In this document: piece by piece, positions 26,119 through 33,854 of the stretch
Layout of the letters: each line of letters begins with the position of its first letter
Numbering within the stretch: the first letter of the stretch is position 1
From: an uncultured Lachnospiraceae bacterium
GTDB lineage: Bacteria; Bacillota; Clostridia; Lachnospirales; Lachnospiraceae
DNA: 38,960 nucleotides
NCBI GenBank assembly: GCA_934339365.1
Contig: CAKRHW010000019.1
Location: 1 to 38,960, forward strand
Reading direction: 5' to 3'
Notes under the pieces: generated by a model
What the model was told of the DNA's origin: nothing
Databases searched by the model: none
The model's input: the letters and a program-made list of their open reading frames with translations, nothing else
Position numbers and translations under genes: made by a program

Positions 26119-26692
26119 TTTTTTCTTCCTCCTCGTCTGAATTCACATATTGTTGTAGTAGCTTACTTGTCTGTTCGTATGCATTTGAAATTGTGGCATC
26201 CGGCATTGCAAGCATCACAGATGGATAAATCTGTACCTTTGCATCCATTCCAATTAATCTTTCTAACGGTTGTACCAGATTATATCTTTTTATATTTCTA
26301 AGAGAATCTTCTAGCAATGACCGGTCAAATTTTCTTGGAAGATTTAATTTCTCATACTGTTTTTGTATCTCCTCTACCGTAACAATCACTTTATCTTCAC
26401 TCGTAGATAAACTTTCTCTCTTTTCCACATACATCAGCCGAAAAATAAGCAGCATAATACTTTCATACTTTTTAAGCAAAAGTCTTCCGGTTCCATGATT
26501 ATTGATTAACTGCACCACTCTGAGATTTCTATGGATCACAAGTGTATATCCGATTGGCTGAAATATTTTTCTAAAACTCTCTTCATGATTGATTACATAA
26601 TAGTATTTTTCCCTGGTGGAATCTATATTTCCGATTAGAAAGCAGTTATTTAACAAATAATTTGCAATCTCTTCTCTCATATCAAGTGCCAT
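26111..26692 (-). CDS. jetB: Wadjet protein JetB (DUF4194, KITE-like subunit)
   Basis: This 193-residue protein fits JetB: a winged-helix pair with the strand RVVQLINN and the helical block LLLIFRLMYVEKRESLS, followed by VTVEEIQKQYEKL and LEDSLRNIKRYNLVQPL. JetB is the KITE (MukE-like) subunit joining the kleisin JetA to the JetC heads. It starts two bases after the jetA stop, with AGAGG in the jetA tail as ribosome site. The C-terminus is acidic (EEEEKND). Confidence 0.88.
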   Translation of the reverse strand: MALDMREEIANYLLNNCFLIGNIDSTREKYYYVINHEESFRKIFQPIGYTLVIHRNLRVVQLINNHGTGRLLLKKYESIMLLIFRLMYVEKRESLSTSEDKVIVTVEEIQKQYEKLNLPRKFDRSLLEDSLRNIKRYNLVQPLERLIGMDAKVQIYPSVMLAMPDATISNAYEQTSKLLQQYVNSDEEEEKND

Positions 26693-26694
26693 AT

Positions 26695-28104
26695 CTACCT
26701 CTTTCTTTCCTCTACAATAAATTCTTTAAAACGTACACCATTACTTTCCACAAAATTATCTTTCATTCGAATGTTATATTCACGCTCTGGTGTCTGCGAA
26801 TATGTATACAATCCTACAATTTTGGTAAATATATCCGGATTTTTTTCAAAAGCACTGCTGATAGAAACCGCTGTCTTTCCATTTAAAATATCCCTTGCAA
26901 AACTGTTTACATTTTCAGATGTAAGTGCATTTTTGATATACTCTAGCATCTTTTTATTCTTCTCTTCCACAAGTTCCATATCTAACTCTTCCATCTCTGC
27001 CATCAGCTCAATTGGCGTAGACTGTCTCTTCCTTACCGGTTTTGCTATGGATGTACTGTCAATAAAATTCTGTCCAAAAATCTGGAATACATCTGCACAC
27101 ACCGAATCATCGTCTTCATATAAATCTTCCTTTGTGGAAATCTGACTTGCATAATACTGAAGCAGATTGTTGATTTTGCTCTTCACACTTCCATCTGAAA
27201 GCAATAAAAACTGTGCTCTTTGAACAGCTCTTGTTCGATAGAGAATATGCCTGTCATCAATGGTTCTCATAATGGCTTCCATTTCTTCAATATCCATACG
27301 TACCTTAGCAATCAGTTCTTTTATTTTTGCAGAAGCCTCTTCCCTTTCCACATGCTCCACATCCATATAATCTCTGACAAGTGCATCGAAGAAAATATCT
27401 TCACATTTATCAAGGCTTTCATAAAGACTCGTTCTGTAATAGAAAAGATTATCATTCGTTTTAAAACGATGATATGCCCCGACTACAATCTTTTCCTCAT
27501 ATTTTTCAAAAAATTCCAATACTTCTTCTGGTTTTTTCCCTTTTGTCAGATGATTAATATGATCTTCAATCGATGCCGCTAAGACTCTAAGTGCCTGATT
27601 CAGATTATCAAAATCTTCGGATGCTTCTTTTAAAACGCCTTCATACGGACTTCCCTGTTCCGACATATGTTCAAACATCGAATAAATCTTAAATAATTTT
27701 CCTTTGTACGTAATGATTGACGGACTGACAATCTCCTGAAACGACTTGATAATTGGAACGACTTTGTAATGAATGGCAAGCTTAGATTCTTCGTCATAAT
27801 CGCCATCCTTCTCCGTAAGCCATCCGGTATTCTTCAGTCTTCTCACAAATCCACCTGCAATCGCACGCATATCTGTAAGACTTCCTTCCGTATCCTCCTG
27901 CTCTTCTAAATCTAATTCCACCTTCTCTCCTAATCCATAAAGGTAATCTTCCACCATATCAAAAATTGTACTTTTTTCTATTTCATACATCGGCATTCTC
28001 TTGCATTTATCCCAGATAAGTGCAAGAATATCCACATACTTTCGCTTGTTTATTCCAACTAACGGCCGAAATAATCCCTCATCTATTTCATCAAAAATGT
28101 TCAT
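26695..28104 (-). CDS. jetA: Wadjet protein JetA (kleisin-like, DUF5716)
   Basis: This 469-residue protein is the first gene of the operon. The N-terminus (FRPLVGINKRKYVDILALIWDKC) and the helical middle with repeated DUF5716-type blocks (EEVLEFFEKYEEKIVVGAYHRFKTNDNLFYYR) identify JetA of the DUF5716/DUF4194/SMC/DUF2220 architecture rather than the DUF3375 type. JetA is the kleisin that bridges the motor heads. The ribosome site is weak (AGGAATAGAGAAG). A sigma-A promoter lies about 95 bases upstream. Exact Wadjet subtype (II or III) was not determined. Confidence 0.85.
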   Translation of the reverse strand: MNIFDEIDEGLFRPLVGINKRKYVDILALIWDKCKRMPMYEIEKSTIFDMVEDYLYGLGEKVELDLEEQEDTEGSLTDMRAIAGGFVRRLKNTGWLTEKDGDYDEESKLAIHYKVVPIIKSFQEIVSPSIITYKGKLFKIYSMFEHMSEQGSPYEGVLKEASEDFDNLNQALRVLAASIEDHINHLTKGKKPEEVLEFFEKYEEKIVVGAYHRFKTNDNLFYYRTSLYESLDKCEDIFFDALVRDYMDVEHVEREEASAKIKELIAKVRMDIEEMEAIMRTIDDRHILYRTRAVQRAQFLLLSDGSVKSKINNLLQYYASQISTKEDLYEDDDSVCADVFQIFGQNFIDSTSIAKPVRKRQSTPIELMAEMEELDMELVEEKNKKMLEYIKNALTSENVNSFARDILNGKTAVSISSAFEKNPDIFTKIVGLYTYSQTPEREYNIRMKDNFVESNGVRFKEFIVEERKR

Positions 28105-28193
28105 CTTCTCTATTCCTATTGTTTATAATTTATCCTAATCGGGGTGCCAAAACACCAAAATCTTGATTATATTTCTGCAATTTTTTCTTCATA

Positions 28194-28222
28194 ATTATAT
28201 CTATTTTCATTGAAATTATCAA
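28194..28222 (-). promoter_or_regulatory. promoter of the Wadjet operon
   Basis: TTGATA (28222-28217), a 17-base spacer and TATAAT (28199-28194) on the minus strand. One mismatch to consensus overall. A leader of about 85 bases follows, including a small GGTG/CACC hairpin at 28142-28155. Confidence 0.8.
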
Positions 28223-28259
28223 GTATTACTGCGTGTTTTGCCTCAGACTTCCCTTGAAT

Positions 28260-28823
28260 TTACCAGATCAGTAATCCAATATGATAGAAAATAAACGCTA
28301 ATACCAGAGAAAATACAAGATAATACAGCACCGAAAGAGCAATCCATTTTTTAGAATGATTCTCCCGGAAGGTTGCTGCCACTGTCATGGTACATTAAAT
28401 ACAATCGCCATAATAAATCCAAATGCCTGTGCTTTGCTGATAATCTGTGGAAGCAATGTTTGTATCTGTCCGATAATACTCCATAAACTGACTACTATCT
28501 GGTATCTGCCCTGTTTTGACCGCATTTGCAAGCATTTCTTTAAGTTCCCCATATCTTTTTGTCTCGGATGCAACAAAACCTATAACCGGAATACTCAGTA
28601 TTTTACTAAGCTTTGTTGTATCCACGTGAATTTTCTTCTTCTCAGCTACATCCATCAGATTCAGAATCAGAATTGCCAGTGTATTCGTACCTATATAATC
28701 TGCATACATATATAAGGAACGCTCTAGTTGCGAGCTGTCTACTAATATCGCAATCAAATGATGATTCCCACAGACCGATTGAACCGTTCCATGATATCCT
28801 GTCTTTGCTTCTGCTAATTTCAT
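28260..28823 (-). pseudogene. feoB: collapsed feoA-feoB ferrous-iron transporter relic
   Basis: The frame starting at 28823 opens like FeoA (MKLAEAKTGYHGTVQSV) and, after about 20 residues, jumps into the FeoB G-protein domain (VDSSQLERSLYMYADY, ILILNLMDVAEKK, IPVIGFVASE). It runs to a stop at 28395. A second frame over the same end reads IISKAQAFGFIMAIVFNVP, and a third (28388-28260) reads TVAATFRENHSKKWIALSVL plus a membrane helix, matching the FeoB C-terminal region. The FeoA body, the FeoB P-loop and most membrane segments are gone. At least two large deletions and a frameshift have therefore destroyed an iron uptake locus. GGGAG still precedes the ATG. Confidence 0.75.
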
Positions 28824-28869
28824 AACTTTTCTCCCTATCTTGTTTTTTTACAATCTGCATTGTATAATA

Positions 28870-28887
28870 AGTTCGTCTAGTCTAACT
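28870..28887. promoter_or_regulatory. imperfect 18-bp palindrome, candidate metal-regulator site
   Basis: AGTTCGTCTAGTCTAACT matches its reverse complement at 14 of 18 positions. It lies between the divergent feo relic and the AraC-type gene. Position and symmetry suggest a DtxR- or Fur-like operator retained after loss of the transporter. No exact consensus match is claimed. Confidence 0.4.
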
Positions 28888-29003
28888 CGTGCCATTTTAC
28901 AATGCTATTGGGAATATATCTATGCCTAAATTCGCAAAAAAGGTCTGTTTAGCCATGAAATTGTAATGATTTAAGATTTTTATTCTGGAGGATCAAAAGT
29001 TAT

Positions 29004-29546
29004 ATGAAGCATACAGATGATATGAAGAAAGCAAAAGATTTTATAAATAGAACAGATGATAAACACGTGATTCATCAGGAAATGCCAGACGGCTATGCAG
29101 ACAATATCGGACAACTTCGCCTTCTTGTGTTACAGATTCTAAAACACATATGGGATACCCGGCCAGCCAATATGCCCCACATCCTTTACCTTACCAAAGT
29201 CCAGACATCACTCGCAAAAAAATTACATGACATGTTAATGCAGGATTTAAGCCAGCATATTTCCATCCATTCCATTCCACAAACTCTCAGAGTAAGCGAA
29301 ACCAGCCTGAAACGTTACTTTTTTTGCGTCTATGGAATGAATGTTTCTTCTTATATGAATGAAATGCGCATGAAATATGCCGCAGAACTACTGGCAAAAT
29401 CCAATCAGAATATTTCTGATATTGCCAAATCCTGCGGCTATGTGAATCAAGGACGCTTTGCCTGCATCTTCCGTAAATTCTATGGTGCTAAACCACTAGA
29501 CTATCGGCGTAATAGCAAGCTTAAGTTCATGGACTGTACCAAATAA
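29004..29546 (+). CDS. AraC-family transcriptional regulator (short)
   Basis: This 180-residue protein has a C-terminal AraC DNA-binding domain (about 80-172) with two helix-turn-helix units: HSIPQTLRVSETSLKRYFFCVYG and ISDIAKSCGYVNQGRFACIFRKFYG, then AKPLDYRR. The N-terminal part (MPDGYADNIGQLRLLVLQIL) resembles the linker region of longer regulators, so the sensor domain of usual members (about 300 residues) is missing. GGAGG lies 12 bases before the ATG, somewhat far. It faces the feo relic across a palindrome and may once have controlled iron uptake. Confidence 0.8.
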   Translation: MKHTDDMKKAKDFINRTDDKHVIHQEMPDGYADNIGQLRLLVLQILKHIWDTRPANMPHILYLTKVQTSLAKKLHDMLMQDLSQHISIHSIPQTLRVSETSLKRYFFCVYGMNVSSYMNEMRMKYAAELLAKSNQNISDIAKSCGYVNQGRFACIFRKFYGAKPLDYRRNSKLKFMDCTK

Positions 29547-29564
29547 CGTTGTCAGTCAAAAGGA

Positions 29565-30392
29565 CTATGACCGTTGATATATTGTTTTTTTGTCATAATT
29601 AAGGATAATAGATTTCATATCCTCCGAAAGCCCATATCGGTAGCTGCGTCCGTAAGAAGGATTGTCTAAAATCACTAACTCTTTTTTCCCATCCAAACCT
29701 TCCTCAATTGTAATATTGTCAACGTCAATTTTCTCAGTAATATAACCATTGGCATCATCCGGCCGACACACATCAAGTTTATAATCTCCAGAATCATCCC
29801 GATAGAAATTCAAGTATAATTTCGAATCTTCTTTGGCATATCACTTACCTTCAAACTGGCGGAAATTTTTTTCTTTCTTTTCTGAATCTGCACGTTCCGC
29901 TTCTTTTTTTGCTTTCCATTCTTCCTTTGTATCATAAGCCTTTTCATCACCAAAAGACTTCCATCCTTTATCTGTGACGTTCTGCTCCCACAAAATTGCA
30001 TACTGCTTCGAATCTAAATATCTGATACGATATCGCAATTTGTCATTTTCAATCACAATCCCACTGATTTCAGAAGCCTTTTCCCCTATGATGGAATATT
30101 TACCAGAAGAATACTTTGTCTCCCATGTGCCATCCAGCAACTCTAGTTTCGAGTTATAACATTCCTTCACTTTAAAAGAATCATCCATATCTCCACGCAT
30201 ATAAAGATCTATTCTCCCATCCCGATACACAGTCTTCCTAAACTTCAGATTGTCTGCAACCGATGCATCTTCATATTTGTATACCGTCTGATTTTTTCCT
30301 GCTGAAATAAATTCATAAACAAAATAAATAATAATCCCTAGTAATACGATTCCTGCGTATTTGCTATACTTTAAATATTTTTTCTTTTTCAT
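29565..30392 (-). pseudogene. membrane-anchored protein split by an in-frame TGA
   Basis: A reading frame from 30392 gives one N-terminal membrane helix (residues 10-29), a beta-rich outer domain (YKYEDASVADNLKFRKTVYR, DKLRYRIRYLDSKQ) and a Lys/Glu-rich stretch, then stops at TGA (29843-29841). The same frame continues past it without a gap (YAKEDSKLYLNFYRDDSGDYKLDV and on) to 29565. The sense of FEGK, stop, YAKED suggests a lost Trp (TGG to TGA). The downstream part has no ribosome site. The family is not recognised. Without the break it would be about 275 residues. Confidence 0.7.
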
Positions 30393-30471
30393 AGCTCCAT
30401 CTCTCCTAATTAATTTTTTTTCTTAATTTATCAACACAGAATAAACTCTACATTGTATGCTTTATTATACC

Positions 30472-30498
30472 AAAATAAAAGAGCCTTGCAAGGCTCTT
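30472..30498 (-). terminator. terminator of the preQ1 operon
   Basis: AAGAGCC and GGCTCTT arms around TTGCAA (30479-30498) are followed on the minus strand by TTATTTT. The stem overlaps the queF stop codon. Confidence 0.88.
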
Positions 30499-30994
30499 AT
30501 CTGTTATCCACCTTTTCCGGATACATATCATGATTTGCCATTCTGTTAAATGCTATCTCTTCCCATTTTGTTCCCCGTTTTCCATAATTACAATATGGAT
30601 CAATAGAAATTCCTCCTCTTGGAGTAAACTTTCCCCATACTTCAATATACTTTGGGTCCATCAGCTTTATTAAATCTTTCATGATAATATTCATACAATC
30701 CTCATGAAAATCTCCATGATTACGAAAGCTAAACAAATATAATTTTAATGATTTGCTTTCCACCATTTTTACATTTGGTACATAAGAGATGGTAACTGTC
30801 GCGAAATCCGGCTGTCCTGTAATAGGACACAAACTTGTAAATTCCGGACAGTTAAACTTTATAAAATAATCATTATCCTGATGTTTATTCACAAATGTCT
30901 CTAACACTTCCGGTGCATAGTCACTTTTATATCTTGTCTTCTGATTCCCTAATAATGTAATTCCTTCTGTTTCTTCTTTATTTCTGCCAACCAT
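30497..30994 (-). CDS. queF: preQ0 reductase (QueF)
   Basis: NADPH-dependent 7-cyano-7-deazaguanine reductase, 165 residues, the short unimodular type. It reduces the nitrile of preQ0 to the amine preQ1, the last free-base step of queuosine synthesis. The thioimide-forming Cys56 and proton donor Asp63 are in SLCPITGQPDF, and the signature FRNHGDFHEDC follows. AGGAG lies six bases before the ATG. It is the last gene of the operon, 14 bases after queC, and its stop is inside the terminator stem. Confidence 0.95.
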   Translation of the reverse strand: MVGRNKEETEGITLLGNQKTRYKSDYAPEVLETFVNKHQDNDYFIKFNCPEFTSLCPITGQPDFATVTISYVPNVKMVESKSLKLYLFSFRNHGDFHEDCMNIIMKDLIKLMDPKYIEVWGKFTPRGGISIDPYCNYGKRGTKWEEIAFNRMANHDMYPEKVDNR

Positions 30995-31008
30995 TTTTTT
31001 CTCCTTTT

Positions 31009-31698
31009 TTATTCATACTGCTCCATAGCCGGATCTTTCACACCATTCAATTCAAAGGCATGTGCCCTGTCTATACATGTACCGCATTTTCCACATGGTT
31101 TCTCTCCACCTTCATAGCAGCTCCATGTATACTTGTATGGAACCTTAAGCTCTAATCCTTTTTTCACAACCTGTGCCTTTGTTGCATTAATAAATGGAGC
31201 TACCACTTTTAACTGTCTGCCGCTTCCGATGTAAATTGCTTCATTGATGGCATGATTAAATTCACTGCTACAATCGGGGTATGCACTTCCTGCTGCATCA
31301 TCGGCATGGGCACCATAATAAATTTCACTGCATCCCTTTGAAAGAGCAATACTTGCTGCACTTGATAAAAACAATCCGTTTCTGAATGGAACATACGTGG
31401 ATACCGGTGTTCCTTTTGTTTTTTTAATCTGCTCATAATAAGCTTCTTTCGGTATTTCCTGATCGGAATGTGATAAAAGAGAGCAATCACTATACTGGAA
31501 TATTTTTTCTAGATCTAAATAAAGATGTTCCACGTTGTAATATTTAACAATTTTATCGGAAGCTTCTATTTCCTTTGTATGCTTCTGACCATATGCGATT
31601 GATAGTGCAATTACATTTTCGGCTCCATATTTTTCGATTGCCATCCCAAGGCATGTTGTGCTATCAATGCCACCACTGAATAAAACCATTACTTTCAT
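31009..31698 (-). CDS. queC: 7-cyano-7-deazaguanine synthase (QueC)
   Basis: This ATP-dependent enzyme turns 7-carboxy-7-deazaguanine and ammonia into preQ0. The PP-loop LFSGGIDST (6-14) binds ATP, and the C-terminal zinc site is CYEGGEKPCGKCGTC. The ATG at 31698 is chosen for its GGGAGG site seven bases upstream; a TTG two codons earlier lacks support. The start lies 35 bases inside folE in another frame. About 229 residues, normal for the family. Confidence 0.95.
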   Translation of the reverse strand: MKVMVLFSGGIDSTTCLGMAIEKYGAENVIALSIAYGQKHTKEIEASDKIVKYYNVEHLYLDLEKIFQYSDCSLLSHSDQEIPKEAYYEQIKKTKGTPVSTYVPFRNGLFLSSAASIALSKGCSEIYYGAHADDAAGSAYPDCSSEFNHAINEAIYIGSGRQLKVVAPFINATKAQVVKKGLELKVPYKYTWSCYEGGEKPCGKCGTCIDRAHAFELNGVKDPAMEQYE

Positions 31699-32332
31699 TG
31701 TCAAACCTCCCTCTTAATGTTTGTGTATAGGTTTTTGCGTTGTTCTTTTTTATGCCCCTGGCTGTCATGCAACTGTGGCATCCTTCAATCAAAACTGCTA
31801 CATCTTCAGATCCTGTAATCATCTGTATGACATCAGCGATGTCGCTTCCAATTCTTTCCTGAAGCTGCAGTCTCTTAGCAACCATATCAGCTACCCTTGC
31901 TATTTTACTAAGTCCAATCACTCTGTCCTTTGGAATATATGCAACGGTCACTTTCATATCATACATAAGTGCAAGATGATGTTCACAATAACTAAAAATA
32001 TCTATATCTCTTACGATTACCATATCCGAAGAACCATGCTTTGTTTTATACGTTCTTCTTTCCATGCCTTCGCAATCATCATCTTGATCTTCGTATTCAT
32101 GTTCATATTCATCTGCTTTTTTTAATGCAAATGTTTTATGAAACATTTCGGCTATTTCTTCGTTTGTATAAGTCATACCTTCAAATACTTCCTGATACAT
32201 TTTTGCAACCCTTTTCGGTGTATCTTTCAGACCTTCCCGGTCAGGATCATCACCTAAAGCCTCAAGAATTCCTCTGATATGATATTCAATAGCCTTTGTG
32301 TCTATTTCCTTTCTCTTGTTTTTATTGCTCAT
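31664..32332 (-). CDS. folE: GTP cyclohydrolase I (FolE)
   Basis: It makes dihydroneopterin triphosphate from GTP, here the first step of preQ1 synthesis rather than only folate. Zinc and catalytic residues are in YCEHHLALMYD and IEGCHSCMTARG, with the GTP site around TLRGRF. The ATG at 32332 has GGAG eight bases upstream; earlier in-frame ATGs up to 32416 lie near the end of queE. It has 222 residues. The C-terminus NESNGFIQWWH is unusual because its DNA also encodes the start and ATP loop of queC. Confidence 0.93.
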   Translation of the reverse strand: MSNKNKRKEIDTKAIEYHIRGILEALGDDPDREGLKDTPKRVAKMYQEVFEGMTYTNEEIAEMFHKTFALKKADEYEHEYEDQDDDCEGMERRTYKTKHGSSDMVIVRDIDIFSYCEHHLALMYDMKVTVAYIPKDRVIGLSKIARVADMVAKRLQLQERIGSDIADVIQMITGSEDVAVLIEGCHSCMTARGIKKNNAKTYTQTLRGRFDNESNGFIQWWH

Positions 32333-32408
32333 AGTAATCTCCATTTCTGCCAGCAAAGCAATGTGTTTTGTTGCTCTACTGATATTCATTTCACAGACAA
32401 TTGCTGCC

Positions 32409-33077
32409 TCATACACCTTTTTTATCCGGTGCCCATATGATTTTGTGTAGCTGAATCTGCATATTTACATCATTCATTTTATTTTCTTTCATAAATTCAA
32501 CAATATCTTCAGGTTCAATCATTCCGAACACAGGACTGATATATAAGCTGCATCTGCCTTTAAGCCTGTATTCATCAATAATCTGCCTTGTACGTATCAA
32601 ATCATCCCGGCTTCCTACAACGAATTTAACGGTATCTTTTTTATTTAAAATCTTAAAATTATCCGTATTCATAGCATTTTCCATTCCACTGCATGAAAGC
32701 TTATAATCCATTGTAAATGTCACATTTTCTTTTTTTAAATTTCTAATAGGATGCAAAGGAATACTTCCGTTTGTCTCTATTTCTACCTGAAGCCCATGAT
32801 CCGCAAGCAGACAAATCACCTCTTCTATGCCATCTCTTAACAACGGCTCGCCACCGGTAAGTGTCACATTCTTAACGCCTGTCGCTAAAACATAGGTAAG
32901 GATTTCCTGCTCAGTCATCTTTTGTGCCGGTGCATCAGGCTCATTTGCCCACTTCGTGTCACAATATTTACATGCCAGATTACAGCCTTTCAATCGTACA
33001 AACACAGCTAGCTGCCCCGCTTTCGTTCCCTCGCCGTTAATACTGACAAACTTTTCTACAACATCCAATTTGTTCAT
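32409..33077 (-). CDS. queE: 7-carboxy-7-deazaguanine synthase (QueE)
   Basis: This 222-residue radical-SAM enzyme contracts the ring of 6-carboxytetrahydropterin to form 7-carboxy-7-deazaguanine. The iron-sulfur cluster motif is GCNLACKYCDTKW (Cys32, Cys36, Cys39, standard CX3CX2C). FVSINGEGTKAGQ binds substrate, and LTGGEPLLRDG is the SAM-binding GGE segment. It stands between queD (23 bases upstream) and folE (76 bases to the chosen start). An AAAGG site lies 12 bases before the ATG. Confidence 0.95.
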   Translation of the reverse strand: MNKLDVVEKFVSINGEGTKAGQLAVFVRLKGCNLACKYCDTKWANEPDAPAQKMTEQEILTYVLATGVKNVTLTGGEPLLRDGIEEVICLLADHGLQVEIETNGSIPLHPIRNLKKENVTFTMDYKLSCSGMENAMNTDNFKILNKKDTVKFVVGSRDDLIRTRQIIDEYRLKGRCSLYISPVFGMIEPEDIVEFMKENKMNDVNMQIQLHKIIWAPDKKGV

Positions 33078-33100
33078 ATAAAACCATACCTTTCCAATAA

Positions 33101-33523
33101 TCAGTCTTCCGTATATGTTGCACTGTTAACAGGAGTTTCATATACGGTAACCGCTTTCATATGATAGCCAAGTTCTTTTATTCTTTCATAAAAATACCTG
33201 GCCATATTTTCTGCTGTAGGACGAAAATCCAGTTCTATTATCCGAAAGTTCTCACTTTTTAACGCATCTACTGTGATGCCCTTTAATGTATTTTTTTCTA
33301 TAATCAGTGCATGATCCATAGAATCTGCAATTTTTCTTAAATCACCTTTCAGCTCGCTAAAGTCAACGTACATTCCCTGGTGTTGGATATCTTCTTTTAG
33401 CTCTTCTGATTTCACTTCAAGTACAATCTTCCATCGATGCCCATGAAGATTACTGCATTTTCCAACATAACCTGCAAGAAAATGGGCGGAATCAAAGCTT
33501 GCCTCTGTTTTTAAAATATACAT
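33101..33523 (-). CDS. queD: 6-carboxytetrahydropterin synthase (QueD)
   Basis: It converts dihydroneopterin triphosphate to 6-carboxytetrahydropterin. Zinc ligands are His14, His27 and His29 (FDSAHFLAGYVGKCSNLHGH), and Cys23 is the catalytic residue; a Glu in TVYETPVNS binds the pterin. The start at 33523 gives the family's usual opening MYILKTEASF and 140 residues; an ATG ten codons earlier has no ribosome site. The nearest AGGAG is 16 bases away, so initiation may be weak. It is the first gene after the leader and terminator. Confidence 0.93.
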   Translation of the reverse strand: MYILKTEASFDSAHFLAGYVGKCSNLHGHRWKIVLEVKSEELKEDIQHQGMYVDFSELKGDLRKIADSMDHALIIEKNTLKGITVDALKSENFRIIELDFRPTAENMARYFYERIKELGYHMKAVTVYETPVNSATYTED

Positions 33524-33570
33524 AACCTTTAATCTTTCTCTCCTTTTTAACATTTTTGTTCTGTAATACG

Positions 33571-33606
33571 AAAAAAAGCACGAGTACCTTTGTACCCATG
33601 CTTTTT
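33571..33606 (-). terminator. attenuator in the que operon leader
   Basis: Minus-strand hairpin with AAAGCATGGGTAC and GTACTCGTGCTTT arms, a four-base loop and a seven-T tail, 48 bases before the queD start. It sits inside the transcript, between promoter and first gene, so it must act as a conditional terminator. GGTACAAA in its 5' half is complementary to the aptamer loop. Confidence 0.88.
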
Positions 33607-33662
33607 AAATCTATCATCTTCTGCCAGAAATATTTTAGCTATTATCTTACCTCTTATTTAGT

Positions 33663-33704
33663 CCTGGTTTTATTTAGAGACAGGATGGTACAAACGAACT
33701 GTCT
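33663..33704 (-). promoter_or_regulatory. preQ1-I-like riboswitch aptamer
   Basis: On the minus strand a short stem (AGACAG with CTGTCT) has a loop with UUCG and GUACC elements, and is followed by an A-rich tail ending in AAAACCAGG. This is the H-type pseudoknot plan of class I preQ1 riboswitches; the loop and tail compare well, from memory, with the Thermoanaerobacter type. It lies 12 bases after the predicted transcription start of the preQ1 operon and upstream of a terminator. Ligand binding would favour termination. The loop segment UUUGUACC (33694-33687) can alternatively pair with GGUACAAA of the terminator. The assignment rests on motif and context. Confidence 0.65.
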
Positions 33705-33722
33705 TATTTAATTAACTATAAA

Positions 33723-33751
33723 ATAATACCAAATGTATGAAAAGTTGTCAA
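33723..33751 (-). promoter_or_regulatory. promoter of the preQ1 operon
   Basis: Perfect TTGACA (33751-33746), a 17-base spacer and TATTAT (33728-33723) on the minus strand. It gives a leader of about 190 bases that holds the aptamer and attenuator. Confidence 0.85.
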
Positions 33752-33854
33752 ATGGTTAAATATCTATCAATGGCTTTACTTACAAATTCAGCAGTACAAA
33801 ATTTGCCACCACTCCAACATTTCTTGTTAATCTTACTGTTTATGAAATACAATT

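Noticed and set aside
28642..28860. Alternative minus-strand frame over the feo relic
   Set aside because: Out of frame with the FeoA/FeoB similarity and of poor composition.
9716..29843. Recoding of TGA as Trp, suggested by in-frame TGA at 9716-9718 and 29841-29843
   Set aside because: TGA is a normal stop for intact genes here (jetC, folE), and the first gene also has TAG and a frameshift, so decay is simpler. No selenocysteine context was seen.
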